Below, piece after piece: positions 51,781 through 60,650 of a stretch of 64,000 bases of DNA. The first letter of the stretch is position 1; every line of letters starts with the position of its first letter. Source of the stretch: a virus; the IMG/VR virus record IMGVR_UViG_3300028394_002801, positions 1 to 64,000 of that record. The stretch is one strand, 5' to 3'. A program made the position numbers and the translations under genes. Below the pieces are notes generated by a model, which saw only the letters and a program-made list of their open reading frames with translations, was not told where the DNA came from and did no database searches.

Positions 51781-54700
51781 TTATAATCCATATTTCTCTT
51801 TATCTGCGTTATAGTTTTGTAATACTTCAGCATCACTTAATGTTGTGTTGTATAAACGAGTAATGCCAATTCTTCCAGCATAATATTGATTAAGTTCTCC
51901 ACCATTATAACTACCTATGTATAATGGATTAGTTGTATTTAATGTAGTTCCAAAAATATTTGCATTACTTCCCCAAAACGATCCATTTATATATGTTCTA
52001 ATTGTATTAAGTGGGTTGCTAAATACATAAACTAATTGATACCATGTATTAAGTGTTCCATTAAAGTTAGTACCTATAGCAACTCCAGTACTCCCGGGGC
52101 TAAATTGGGCATTATTTCCAGTAGCAGTATTTACCTTAATAGCATAACTCACATCAATATTTGCTCCTCCAGTACGGAATTTTCCAAGTATAACTTTTTG
52201 AGTACCACTACTTGTCTGATAAACCCATGCTTCCATAGTCCAACTTCCACTTCCTGGTTCTAATACTGCATTATCAGCAACACTAATTTGTGATGAAGTT
52301 CCATTATATTCAAAATATGGGTATGTATATGTAATAGCCGACATTTGACCAACTAATCCATTTGGTGATAAATCATTTATTACTGTACTATGTCTATTAT
52401 AAGAATCTAAATTACTTGGGTCAAAGTGTAATACAAGATTGGCTGTTACAGCAGTAATAGCATTAAAAGTAATATTATCACCAGCTTCAGTATTTGCAAA
52501 ATCTAAATCCTCCCAATATAAATAGTTACGATCAGGTACAGTAGGTGTAGGTGTTGGTGTTAGTGTTGGTGTTATTGTTTGAGTTGGTGTTATTGTTGGT
52601 GTTGGTGTTTCTGTTTGAGTTGGTGTTATAGTTTGAGTTGGTGTAATAGTGCTTGTAGGTGTTTCTGTTGGTGTTGGCGTTTCTGTTTGGGTTGGTGTAA
52701 TAGTGCTTGTAGGCGTTTCTGTTTGAGTTGGTGTAATAGTATTAGTTGGTGTTGGTGTTAGTGTTGGTGTTATTGTTTGAGTTGGTGTTATTGTTGGTGT
52801 TGGTGTTTCTGTTTGAGTTGGTGTTTCTGTTTGAGTTGGAGTAATAGTGCTTGTAGGTGTTTCTGTTGGTGTTGGAGTTTCTGTTTGTGTTGGTGTTGGC
52901 GTTTCTGTTTGAGTTGGTGTTTCTGTTGGTGTTGGAGTTTCTGTTTGGGTTGGTGTTATAGTTTGAGTTGGTGTTATAGTTTGAGTTGGTGTTTCTGTTT
53001 GAGTTGGAGTTTCTGTTTGGGTTGGTGTTATAGTTTGAGTTGGTGTTATAGTTTGAGTTGGTGTTTCTGTTGGTGTTGGTGTTTCTGTTGGTGTTGGTGT
53101 TTCTGTTTGGGTTGGTGTTTCTGTTTGGGTTGGTGTTATAGTTTGAGTTGGCGTTTCTGTTGGTGTTGGAGTTTCTGTTTGAGTTGGTGTAATAGTATTA
53201 GTTGGAGTTTCTGTTTGAGTTGGTGTAATAGTATTAGTTGGAGTTTCTGTTGGTGTTGGAGTTTCTGTTTGAGTTGGAGTTTCTGTTGGTGTTGGCGTTT
53301 CTGTTTGAGTTGGTGTAATAGTATTAGTTGGAGTTTCTGTTGGTGTTGGAGTTTCTGTTTGAGTTGGAGTTTCTGTTGGTGTTGGCGTTTCTGTTTGAGT
53401 TGGTGTAATAGTTTGAGTTGGCGTTTCTGTTTGAGTTGGAGTTTCTGTTTGAGTTGGAGTTTCTGTTGGCGTTGGTGTTTCTGTTGGTGTAATAGTGCTG
53501 GTTGGTGTTTCTGTGTTAGTAGGAGTTATAGTTTGAGTTGGTGTTTCTGTTGGTGTTGGCGTTTCTGTTTGAGTTGGTGTAATAGTTTGAGTTGGTGTAA
53601 TAGTTTGAGTTGGTGTTGGAGTTTCTGTTTGAGTTGGTGTAATAGTTTGAGTTGGAGTAATAGTGCTTGTAGGTGTTTCTGTTGGTGTTGGTGTTTCTGT
53701 TTGAGTTGGAGTTTCTGTTTGAGTTGGCGTAATAGTTTGAGTTGGTGTTTTGGTTGGTGTAATAGTGCTGGTTGGTGTAATAGTGCTGGTTGGTGTAATA
53801 GTTTGAGTTGGTGTTTCAGTTGGTGTTGGTGTTTCTGTTTGAGTTGGTGTTATTGTTGGTGTAATAGTGTTTGTAGGTGTTATTGTGTTAGTAGGTGTTA
53901 TTGTGTTAGTAGGTGTTTCTGTTGGTGTTGGCGTTTCTGTTTGGGTTGGAGTTTCTGTTTGAGTTGGAGTAATAGTTTGAGTTGGTGTAATAGTGTTGGT
54001 TGGCGTTTCTGTTGGTGTTGGAGTTTCTGTTTGAGTTGGAGTTTCTGTTGGTGTAATAGTGTTGGTTGGTGTAATAGTGTTGGTTGGTGTAATAGTGTTG
54101 GTAGGAGTAACTGTATTGGTTGGTGTTTCTGTTACTGTTGGTGTAATAGTTTGAGTTGGTGTTTCTGTTTGAGTTGGTGTAATACTGTTAGTAGGAGTTA
54201 TTGTTTGAGTTGGCGATACTGTTGGTGTAATAGTGTTGGTTGGTGTTATAGTGTTGGTTGGTGTGATTGTGTTGGTTGGTGTTTCTGTAACTGTTGGTGT
54301 GATTGTTTTTGTAGGTGTAATTGTCTTGGTAGGCGTAATTGTGTTAGTAGGTGTAATTGTATTGGTTGGTGTTTCTGTTACTGTTGGTGTAATAGTTGGT
54401 GTAATAGTTTTAGTTGGTGTAATAGTTGGTGTAATAGTTGGTGTAATTGACCTAGTTGGAGTAATAGTTGGTGTAATTGTTCTTGTTGGTGTAATAGTGC
54501 TAGTAGGAGTCACAGTTTGAGTTGGCGTTGGTGTTGGTGTTGGATCAACTCCTTCTGGAATAATTAAATCATAAGTTGTAAGGTAACTTGGAATATATAA
54601 ACTATATATTCCACTTATCCTATCTGTTTCAGGTCTTGGCTCAACATCAAAAGGTATAGTCTTCTCACCAAGATTATATGTCACACCATTTTGCAATAAT

Positions 54701-55563
54701 GATACAAATGCTTGCTCTCCATTTAAATTTACACTTGATATTCTTATTCTTATTCTATAAGTCAAATCATTTACTGGAATTGGGTCATTTAATTGTATTT
54801 TTGGTACTGAATTTACCAATTCTGTTTCAAAAACTTGACTAATTCTATTTATTGCAGGTTTAACCTCAAATTCTTTTTCATCAATCAAAAACCCAAGCAT
54901 TGTAAAATCATATGATTGAATATAAAATTTTCTGCTATCTGTGTTAATTTGAGATTCATCTTGAACATTTGTTAATAATATTGGTATATAATGTCCATTT
55001 ATGGTTGTATATGATTGTCTTGATGAGAACTTTTGCAATACTTTTGTATTAAAATTATTCAAATCTCTAATCCTATTTGTGATTATCTTAACACTAAAAT
55101 TAATGTCTATTGGTACTGGTTGTGGAATTGAGTAAATATCTGTGCCATTTCTTTGACCATCCCAAGTTGGCACACTTGCAAAATAAAATGGTTTTCTATC
55201 TGGTATATTATAAAGTGTTGCTGGATTTGATCCATATTTTGTATCATTCATCCTAACCAATGTAACAAATGGTGGGAGCGGATTATTATCTTCATCAATA
55301 AATGTCCATGTTTCTGTATATTGCGACCAGTTCTGTGTGCTAACTATTCTATCTAATGTTTGTATTATTTTTCCTTCTGATGTGATTTCCAAATCATTTT
55401 TAACAAAATCAAGCATCCCCCTATCCAAGTCATCATGTAATAATGATTTTGGCAAATAAGTCCCATCTTTAGTTATATTATCCAATAACTCCTGCCTTCT
55501 TTCAAAGAGGATTTTTTCATTAGCGATATCCAAATCTGTTTTTATATTTTTGGGTAATGGCAT
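51781..55563 (-). CDS. Long tail fibre: Thr-Pro stalk with LamG-like tip
   Basis: The protein has 1260 residues in three parts. Residues 1-~335: an N-terminal module ([51 protein letters not shown]) that looks like a virion-docking or baseplate-proximal domain. Residues ~340-1007: about 110 copies of a TPT(Q/P/N/S)T(E/I) hexapeptide, an extended stalk. Residues ~1030-1260: a concanavalin/LamG-like jelly roll, with [68 protein letters not shown] and INGSFWGSN, which often binds carbohydrates. A receptor-binding fibre is inferred. It overlaps no neighbour, but the Zn-ribbon gene ends 2 nt before its ATG. Confidence 0.7.
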   Translation of the reverse strand: MPLPKNIKTDLDIANEKILFERRQELLDNITKDGTYLPKSLLHDDLDRGMLDFVKNDLEITSEGKIIQTLDRIVSTQNWSQYTETWTFIDEDNNPLPPFVTLVRMNDTKYGSNPATLYNIPDRKPFYFASVPTWDGQRNGTDIYSIPQPVPIDINFSVKIITNRIRDLNNFNTKVLQKFSSRQSYTTINGHYIPILLTNVQDESQINTDSRKFYIQSYDFTMLGFLIDEKEFEVKPAINRISQVFETELVNSVPKIQLNDPIPVNDLTYRIRIRISSVNLNGEQAFVSLLQNGVTYNLGEKTIPFDVEPRPETDRISGIYSLYIPSYLTTYDLIIPEGVDPTPTPTPTQTVTPTSTITPTRTITPTITPTRSITPTITPTITPTKTITPTITPTVTETPTNTITPTNTITPTKTITPTKTITPTVTETPTNTITPTNTITPTNTITPTVSPTQTITPTNSITPTQTETPTQTITPTVTETPTNTVTPTNTITPTNTITPTNTITPTETPTQTETPTPTETPTNTITPTQTITPTQTETPTQTETPTPTETPTNTITPTNTITPTNTITPTITPTQTETPTPTETPTQTITPTSTITPTSTITPTKTPTQTITPTQTETPTQTETPTPTETPTSTITPTQTITPTQTETPTPTQTITPTQTITPTQTETPTPTETPTQTITPTNTETPTSTITPTETPTPTETPTQTETPTQTETPTQTITPTQTETPTPTETPTQTETPTPTETPTNTITPTQTETPTPTETPTQTETPTPTETPTNTITPTQTETPTNTITPTQTETPTPTETPTQTITPTQTETPTQTETPTPTETPTPTETPTQTITPTQTITPTQTETPTQTETPTQTITPTQTITPTQTETPTPTETPTQTETPTPTQTETPTPTETPTSTITPTQTETPTQTETPTPTITPTQTITPTLTPTPTNTITPTQTETPTSTITPTQTETPTPTETPTSTITPTQTITPTQTETPTPTITPTQTITPTLTPTPTPTVPDRNYLYWEDLDFANTEAGDNITFNAITAVTANLVLHFDPSNLDSYNRHSTVINDLSPNGLVGQMSAITYTYPYFEYNGTSSQISVADNAVLEPGSGSWTMEAWVYQTSSGTQKVILGKFRTGGANIDVSYAIKVNTATGNNAQFSPGSTGVAIGTNFNGTLNTWYQLVYVFSNPLNTIRTYINGSFWGSNANIFGTTLNTTNPLYIGSYNGGELNQYYAGRIGITRLYNTTLSDAEVLQNYNADKEKYGL
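52541..54545. repeat. 2-kb tandem 18-nt repeat encoding TPTxT(E/I)
   Basis: An 18-nt-period tandem repeat (plus-strand units such as GTTGGTGTTTCTGTTTGA) is present for about 2 kb. Units fall into a few variants (TE, TI, NT, QT, ST), arranged in irregular higher-order blocks, as expected from repeated slippage or unequal recombination. A shorter version of the same repeat is in 8660-9202. Assembly across it may be unreliable. Confidence 0.9.
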
Positions 55564-55564
55564 A

Positions 55565-55738
55565 TTATTTCTTTAATTTAACTTCATTATTATGCCAACA
55601 TTTATGGCATATATAAGGATCATCACCACCTTCTGATAATTTCCAAGACCAACCACAGTTATCACAAATAACTTTCTTTTTTGTTACAATTTCAATAATT
55701 CTATTTAATTGTGTTTCTGTTATATGTAATTTTCTCAT
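55565..55738 (-). CDS. Small zinc-ribbon protein (57 aa)
   Basis: This gene encodes a 57-residue protein. After an amphipathic N-terminal helix ([16 protein letters not shown]) comes a zinc ribbon, [20 protein letters not shown] (Cys 25 and 28), with the second CxxC in the following CHKC (Cys 44 and 47). The pattern CxxCxWSWK(I/L)SxGGxDxYxCHKC is a typical small phage Zn-ribbon. ATG 55738 overlaps the stop of the upstream gene as ATGA (55735-55738), so translation is coupled; the stop is 1 nt before the fibre gene ATG. The ligand, DNA or protein, is unknown. The leader resembles that of the 18206 gene. Confidence 0.75.
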   Translation of the reverse strand: MRKLHITETQLNRIIEIVTKKKVICDNCGWSWKLSEGGDDPYICHKCWHNNEVKLKK

Positions 55739-56247
55739 AATCCTCTAAATTCATCTTTATTTACAAATGTTGCAACAACTGACCTATAAAATGGTTTATA
55801 ACCTCCATAAGTGTGTTTATTATCCATATTTACAATTCCATCATCAATAACAGAATAATATCTAACCTTATTTTCTGTAACATAATATCCCAAATAATCA
55901 CCTTTCAATAGTTCAACATTAAGGTCATCAAGTTGTTTTTGGTAAAATGAGAATTTCATATTCCCAGGTTCTTTCTGTTCAACTTTGGAATTTCCAAGTT
56001 GCTTTAGTGTTGATTCGGTAATTTGAACAACACCTTTAACTTCAATGGGTGGCATAAAAACAATTCCATCTTTTGGTGCTTCACCATATATATCATCTTT
56101 TATTGTTCTCTTTCTGTCTATTCTATACAATACAACGCTCATATTTAAGTCATCACCCAGATATTCCATTCCCATTTCAATATCCAGATTAAAATCTTCT
56201 TCTCCAAAAAACTTACCAATCCTTGATATTGGAACTAATTTTCCCAT
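55735..56247 (-). CDS. Unrecognised virion-associated protein (170 aa)
   Basis: The 170-residue protein has no catalytic motif. Conserved-looking stretches are MGMEYLGDDLNMSVVLYRID, DDIYGEAPKDGIVFMPPIEV, KEPGNMKFSFYQKQLDDLNV and NKHTYGGYKPFYRSVVATFV, which I associate with small structural proteins near the head-tail junction in large phages, though I cannot name the subunit. It is the first gene of the minus-strand fibre operon, with a TATTTATA box 20-27 nt upstream, and overlaps the Zn-ribbon gene by ATGA. A connector or neck role is a tentative inference. Confidence 0.5.
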   Translation of the reverse strand: MGKLVPISRIGKFFGEEDFNLDIEMGMEYLGDDLNMSVVLYRIDRKRTIKDDIYGEAPKDGIVFMPPIEVKGVVQITESTLKQLGNSKVEQKEPGNMKFSFYQKQLDDLNVELLKGDYLGYYVTENKVRYYSVIDDGIVNMDNKHTYGGYKPFYRSVVATFVNKDEFRGL

Positions 56248-56266
56248 TGTTTTTATTTATAATATA

Positions 56267-56274
56267 TATAAATA
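56267..56274 (-). promoter_or_regulatory. TATTTATA box upstream of fibre operon
   Basis: The coding strand reads TATATATTTATATA, 20-27 nt before ATG 56247, in the 92-bp divergent gap before the plus-strand SNF2 gene. The SNF2 side has only TATATTTAAA (about 15 nt further from its ATG), a weaker match. Confidence 0.45.
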
Positions 56275-56339
56275 TATAGGAAGTATTAAATTGATAATTA
56301 GTTTGATTTTTATTATATTTAAAATAATGTAAATTACTT

Positions 56340-59210
56340 ATGGCAAAAAAGAAAATAACAAAAGATGAGGTTTTAGAAATATTGAAATTATATAATGGAA
56401 GTAATAATTATTTGATTAATATTCGTTATCTATATTTAAACAATCCAAATTTTTCATTGACTGATAGTCAGATTGAGTATATTACATCATTTAGTGAAAC
56501 AAAACCAAAGGTTGCAAGAAAATGGGTTGAATTGGATTCTTATTATGCAAAAATGATTGCTGATGATAAGTTATTGGTTAAAATTCCAGAGAAAATGTGG
56601 GTTGAGAAATTATTGGCTGAAAAGGAGAAATCATATCATATTCTTGGTAGATTTTTTGAAAATGATAACTTAAATCTTTATTGGATTCCAAAGGATGCAA
56701 TTGTTGTGGATAAAACAAATAAGAATGTTGTTGTTGATTATGAAAAGTATTCACATAGAATGCCATTTGAACATCAAAAAGAGGCTATTCAAAAGTTGCT
56801 TGAAAATGATAAGTTTATTTTGGCTGATGACATGGGTTTAGGAAAAGGACTTATAAATTCAACACCTATTTATACCCCAACTGGGGTTAAAAAAATATGT
56901 GATTTATCTGTTGGTGATAAAGTAATTGGGTCTAATGGTGAATCTTGTATTGTTACTGGAGTATTCCCCCAACCAAAACAAGAAATATATGAAATTACTT
57001 TTAATGATCATGTTAAAATAAAAACTGATGCTTCACATTTATGGTCAGTATCTTCACCAAATTATAGTAAAAATAGAAAAAATAATAGAATAAAAAAATC
57101 TTTAATTTTATCTACAAAACAAATGTATGAGGGTGGGAAGATAAAAATAAAAGGGAATGGTTATAATAACCAAATGGATTATGAAGTTGAAACTTTTTAT
57201 AAAAGTCCTAATGGTAATAACAAATGGCAAATACCTATTGTGAAACCAATTGAATTTTACAATAATGTAGAGTTACCAATAGACCCTTATTTATTGGGTC
57301 TTTGTTTGGGTGATGGGTATTTTAATAAAAATAATACTTGTGTTATTGGAACACACAAAGATGATTTTGACGAATTGCTTGGGTCTTTTGAACTCAAATC
57401 TATAGGTTTTAATAGAGAACTAAAAGAAGGTAGGATACCTTTTGGTAAAATATTAAATGAACTAGAATTACATAATACTCGCTCACACACCAAATTCATT
57501 CCAGATATATACAAATATTCGTCCATTGAGAACCGCCTTGCTATATTGCAAGGTTTAATGGACACAGATGGTCATTGTATGTTATCCAAAAATGGGTCAT
57601 TTCAGGGGACAGAATTTTCAACAGTTTCTGAAAAATTATGTGATGATGTTGCTGAAATTGTCCATACATTAGGTGGTATTTGTAGAAAACGTTCAAAGCG
57701 TGGTTCATATACTAAAAATGGAGTAAAAGTGGAATGTAGGATTGCATATAGGCTTAATATCAAATTATCTAATGATATGAACCCTTTTAGGTTAAATAGA
57801 AAAGCAACTGCTTATAATCAACCTAAAAAATATTCAGTTGGTAGATATATTAAAAATATTGAGAAAGTGGGGGAAGATTATACAACTTGCATTTCAGTTG
57901 ATGCTGATGATAAATTATATGTTACTGAACATTGCATTGTTACGCATAATACAAGTTCAGCAATTGTTGCTTCAATTGAAGCAAAACCAAGTAAAACTTT
58001 AATTGTTTGCCCAGCAAGTTTAAAACAAAATTGGAAAAGAGAAATTGAAAATTATTCAAACAAAGAAATTTATATTTGTGAGGGAAAAAAATATGAAGAT
58101 TCTGCTGATTATGTAATCATTAATTATGATATCATTAAAAACTTTCATTCATTAAAATCAAAAGAAGAAACAATAATCCAAAAGTCAAAATTTGATTTGG
58201 TTATAATTGATGAATGCCATTATATTAAATCCCCCCAAGCATCGAGAACAAAATTGATAAATGATATTTGCAAAGATATTAATAAAATATGGTTATTGAC
58301 TGGAACGCCATTAACATCAAGACCAATTGATTATTTTAATTTATTATCTTTGGTTGACAGCCCTGTATCAAAAAACTGGATGGCCTATGTTAAAAGATAT
58401 TGTGCAGGATATCAGTTTAATGTTGGAATGAATAAGGTATGGAATGTGAACGGTGCGTCAAATTTGGATGAGTTAAGGGAAAGAACATCCCCATTATTAT
58501 TAAGGCGACTAAAAGAGAATGTATTAGATTTACCAGAAAAAATAATAACACCAATTTATTTGAGATTAAAATCAAAAGAATATGAGGATGTTATGGGGGA
58601 GTATTTTGAATGGGTTAAAAATAATCCAAAAGAATCAAAATCATTGAGCGTTCAATTTACAAAGTTAATGAAGGTTAGACAAATAATTGCGGATGAGAAG
58701 ATTAAGAGTACCATAGAATTTATTGAGAATACATTGGAGCAAGAGAAGAAGATTATTGTTTTCTCAAATTTTACAAACTCATTAAATAAAATATATGAAC
58801 ATTTTAATAAAATTGCGGTTAAATTAGATGGTAGTTCAACAGCAAAACAAAGACATGAGAGTGTTGATGAATTTCAAACAAATGATAAGATAAAGGTTTT
58901 TGTTGGAAACATAAAAGCGGCTGGGGTTGGTATTACATTGACAAGTGCAAATGTTGTTATCTTTAATGATTTATCCTTTGTTCCAGCGGATCATAGTCAA
59001 GCGGAAGATAGGGCATATAGAATTGGACAAAAGAATTCAGTTTCTGTATTATATCCCATATTTGAAAACACCATTGAGGGAATTATATATGATATGTTGG
59101 ATAGAAAGAAAAAGATAATATCAACTATTCTTGGGGATAACTTATTTGAAACTGATACCACAGAAGATATTTTAACCCAGATATTAAATATGAAAATAAA
59201 AACAAAATAA
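56340..59210 (+). CDS. SNF2-family helicase interrupted by an intein
   Basis: The 956-residue precursor contains SNF2/UvsW-like superfamily-2 helicase exteins (588 residues after splicing). Extein motifs: FEHQKEAIQKLL (Q-like), LADDMGLGK-T (motif I, split by the intein), TLIVCPASL (Ia), LVIIDECHYIK (II, DECH), LLTGTPLTS (III), IIVFSNFTNS (IV), GNIKAAGVGITLTSANVVIF (V) and HSQAEDRAYRIGQ (VI). The role may be strand annealing, fork remodelling or transcription-related translocation. N-terminal ~140 residues are a family-specific domain. It is the first plus-strand gene of the accessory region. The intein occupies G170-N537 and must splice for the Walker A to form. Confidence 0.9.
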   Translation: MAKKKITKDEVLEILKLYNGSNNYLINIRYLYLNNPNFSLTDSQIEYITSFSETKPKVARKWVELDSYYAKMIADDKLLVKIPEKMWVEKLLAEKEKSYHILGRFFENDNLNLYWIPKDAIVVDKTNKNVVVDYEKYSHRMPFEHQKEAIQKLLENDKFILADDMGLGKGLINSTPIYTPTGVKKICDLSVGDKVIGSNGESCIVTGVFPQPKQEIYEITFNDHVKIKTDASHLWSVSSPNYSKNRKNNRIKKSLILSTKQMYEGGKIKIKGNGYNNQMDYEVETFYKSPNGNNKWQIPIVKPIEFYNNVELPIDPYLLGLCLGDGYFNKNNTCVIGTHKDDFDELLGSFELKSIGFNRELKEGRIPFGKILNELELHNTRSHTKFIPDIYKYSSIENRLAILQGLMDTDGHCMLSKNGSFQGTEFSTVSEKLCDDVAEIVHTLGGICRKRSKRGSYTKNGVKVECRIAYRLNIKLSNDMNPFRLNRKATAYNQPKKYSVGRYIKNIEKVGEDYTTCISVDADDKLYVTEHCIVTHNTSSAIVASIEAKPSKTLIVCPASLKQNWKREIENYSNKEIYICEGKKYEDSADYVIINYDIIKNFHSLKSKEETIIQKSKFDLVIIDECHYIKSPQASRTKLINDICKDINKIWLLTGTPLTSRPIDYFNLLSLVDSPVSKNWMAYVKRYCAGYQFNVGMNKVWNVNGASNLDELRERTSPLLLRRLKENVLDLPEKIITPIYLRLKSKEYEDVMGEYFEWVKNNPKESKSLSVQFTKLMKVRQIIADEKIKSTIEFIENTLEQEKKIIVFSNFTNSLNKIYEHFNKIAVKLDGSSTAKQRHESVDEFQTNDKIKVFVGNIKAAGVGITLTSANVVIFNDLSFVPADHSQAEDRAYRIGQKNSVSVLYPIFENTIEGIIYDMLDRKKKIISTILGDNLFETDTTEDILTQILNMKIKTK
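56847..57950 (+). other. Class 3-type intein with LAGLIDADG endonuclease
   Basis: The intein spans residues 170-537 (368 aa), between Lys169 of GLGK and Thr538. Residue 1 is Gly, so there is no N-terminal Cys/Ser nucleophile. Class 3 signature residues are all present: Trp235 in block B (DASHLW), Cys517 in block F (TTCISV) and Thr535 in block G (VTHN), followed by His536-Asn537 and Thr538 at +1. Blocks C and E of the homing endonuclease are YLLGLCLGDGYF (317-328) and LQGLMDTDGHC (403-413), both with Asp, so the nuclease is probably active. The D. radiodurans Snf2 intein is an established class 3 intein in a homologous host protein. Confidence 0.85.
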
Positions 59211-59212
59211 TA

Positions 59213-59243
59213 TTTGTTTTTTGGTTAAATTATTTTACCTTTG
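59213..59243 (+). promoter_or_regulatory. Bacteroidota-type promoter for 59283 gene
   Basis: TTTG (59213-59216), a 19-nt spacer and TACCTTTG (59236-59243) match the Bacteroidota -33/-7 consensus TTTG-N17-23-TAnnTTTG exactly. The ATG is 40 nt downstream. Confidence 0.6.
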
Positions 59244-59248
59244 CAGAA

Positions 59249-59256
59249 TATTTATT
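59249..59256 (+). promoter_or_regulatory. TATTTATT box upstream of 59283 gene
   Basis: The sequence GAATATTTATTAC, 27-34 nt before ATG 59283, is a one-mismatch copy of the recurring box; it overlaps the transcription start expected from the promoter at 59213-59243. Confidence 0.3.
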
Positions 59257-59282
59257 ACTTGAAACAAAAAAAAACAAATAAA

Positions 59283-59513
59283 ATGAAATTACACGTAATT
59301 AAAACCTCGGATTTGCAAAATTTTATTGTTGAGAAGCACAGAGAAATTCTCAATGATATGAATTCATTTGAAAAAAATGGTGCAATACTTGCACAGAAAA
59401 TGGAAAACTTAAATTGTAAAATTGAATTGCTTGAAGATTTTACCAAGTTCATTGGTGAGAATGATGGTAGTTTTGTATTTGATAATGAATTTTTTGAAAA
59501 TGAGTGCCATTAG
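59283..59513 (+). CDS. Small unknown helical protein (76 aa)
   Basis: The 76-residue protein is mostly helical (NFIVEKHREILNDMNSFEKN, LAQKMENLNCKIELLEDFTK). I do not recognise it. ATG 59283 is preferred to an upstream TTG (59241) because the TTG overlaps the -7 box of a clear Bacteroidota-type promoter. It follows the SNF2 gene by 72 nt and meets the LRR-like genes head-on. Its stop codon is inside the hairpin at 59499-59521. An early regulatory or anti-host role is possible, given a host-type promoter, but this is only inference. Confidence 0.55.
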   Translation: MKLHVIKTSDLQNFIVEKHREILNDMNSFEKNGAILAQKMENLNCKIELLEDFTKFIGENDGSFVFDNEFFENECH

Positions 59514-59521
59514 CACTCATT
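59499..59521. terminator. Hairpin over convergent stop codons
   Basis: The hairpin is AATGAGTGC (59499-59507), a 5-nt loop, GCACTCATT (59513-59521). It contains the TAG of the 76-aa gene and part of the TAA of the last LRR-like gene. No T6 tract follows directly, so it could be a weak bidirectional terminator or an RNA-end stabiliser. Confidence 0.5.
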
Positions 59522-59990
59522 AAACCATTATGTTTTTATGAACTTTGCAATTTCTTTCCTCTAATTGTGCTTTTATTTCTTTTACTGTATAACGACCTAA
59601 TGGTGAGCCTTTCAACCAAATACTATTTTTAACTTCCATTCCAATAGGAAATTCTTTTATCCCAGTTCTTTGTATAGATAAGGCACCCCCAACATATAGG
59701 TTATCTGGTAAAGATTTTAAATCCCTACAATCATACAAAAGTAAATCATCACCAACTATAAGTTTTTCTGGTAATTCTGTTATTGTTGAAAAACTTAAAT
59801 CTAAGTAGTCAGTGACTTCTAAAATTTTTGGTAATTTAGTTATCAATTCACCATACAACTCTAATGCTCCCTTGTGAAAATACTTTTCAGGTATTGACTC
59901 AATGTCATGCAATAATATCCATTTTAATGATAATTTGTCTTCCTCTGATTTTAGGAAATCCATTATTCTTTTTATTGTTGTTTTATCCAT
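59520..59990 (-). CDS. LRR-like paralogue G (156 aa), most diverged
   Basis: This is the last member of the seven-gene LRR-like array. It keeps the N-cap (MDKTTIKRIMDFLKSEEDKL) and four degenerate repeats (KLPKILEV, ELPEKLIVGDDL, SLPDNLYVGGAL, EFPIGMEVKNSI), but has lost the shared C-cap MIxPGFIxGxIIR and ends in a helical ALEERNCKVHKN-like tail. The overlap with paralogue F is 8 nt. Divergence at the array edge suggests that it is old or decaying, or has specialised. No signal peptide, no membrane helix, so it is cytoplasmic in the host or packaged. Confidence 0.65.
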   Translation of the reverse strand: MDKTTIKRIMDFLKSEEDKLSLKWILLHDIESIPEKYFHKGALELYGELITKLPKILEVTDYLDLSFSTITELPEKLIVGDDLLLYDCRDLKSLPDNLYVGGALSIQRTGIKEFPIGMEVKNSIWLKGSPLGRYTVKEIKAQLEERNCKVHKNIMV

Positions 59991-60648
59991 TATCTTCTCT
60001 TATTATATCCCCATTTATATAACCATCTGGTTCTATCATACTTAATATGGCTTCATCTGAAATTTTTGCTAATGGGTTATTTTCAATAGATAAATCACCA
60101 TCAACTTGTAAGCCTTTTGGTAATGTGTTTATCATTGTGTGATCTAAATACAAATTCTCCCCAACTTCCAATCCTTCTGGTAATGAGGTTATTTTTGTAT
60201 TGTATAGACTTAAATAGCCACCAACTTTCAAATTGTTAGGTAGTGAAGTCAAGTCTGTACAATAACCCAAATCCAAACCACCATCAACATTTAAGTCTTT
60301 TGGTAATGATTTTATTTTTAAAGCGACTAATTTAAAATCACCACCAACATATAAACCTTTTGGGATTTGTTTTATACTTGTACCTTCCAAATCCAAATCA
60401 CCACCAACATATAAGTTATCTGGTAAATATTTTAAATGTTTACAACTTGATAAATTCAAATTATCCTCCACCTTTAATCCTTCTGGTATGTAAGTTATAT
60501 TTTCTTCAAATAAATCCAAATCACCTTTAATGTTTAATTCATCATCTGTAAATGTTTCATTATTCATTAATTTCCAAACAAATGGTTTATTTTTATTCTC
60601 TTTTTCTTCAAGAAAATCAAATATGTTTTTCAATGTGGTATTATCCAT
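59983..60648 (-). CDS. LRR-like paralogue F (221 aa)
   Basis: This paralogue has seven repeats of 20-21 residues between conserved caps: YIPEGLKVEDNL, YLPDNLYVGGDL, QIPKGLYVGGDF, SLPKDLNVDGGL, SLPNNLKVGGYL, SLPEGLEVGENL, TLPKGLQVDGDL. Each continues to an L-x-L-x-x-(T/C/N) strand, the usual LRR layout of a strand plus a short turn. The N-cap is MDNTTLKNIFDFLEEKENKN; the C-cap is MIEPDGYINGDIIR, with a short extension. The ATG is 2 nt downstream of the stop of paralogue E. Confidence 0.7.
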   Translation of the reverse strand: MDNTTLKNIFDFLEEKENKNKPFVWKLMNNETFTDDELNIKGDLDLFEENITYIPEGLKVEDNLNLSSCKHLKYLPDNLYVGGDLDLEGTSIKQIPKGLYVGGDFKLVALKIKSLPKDLNVDGGLDLGYCTDLTSLPNNLKVGGYLSLYNTKITSLPEGLEVGENLYLDHTMINTLPKGLQVDGDLSIENNPLAKISDEAILSMIEPDGYINGDIIREDNG

Positions 60649-60650
60649 TA

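Noticed and set aside
52777-54450. 557-codon plus-strand open frame, Cys/Trp/Ser-rich, opposite the fibre stalk
   Set aside because: It is an antisense shadow of the 18-nt repeat: the period keeps stops out of all three antisense frames. The Cys-Trp composition has no plausible protein equivalent and no start signal is present.
59241-59282. TTG 59241 as start of the 76-aa gene
   Set aside because: It overlaps the TACCTTTG -7 box, so it would be upstream of the expected transcript start.
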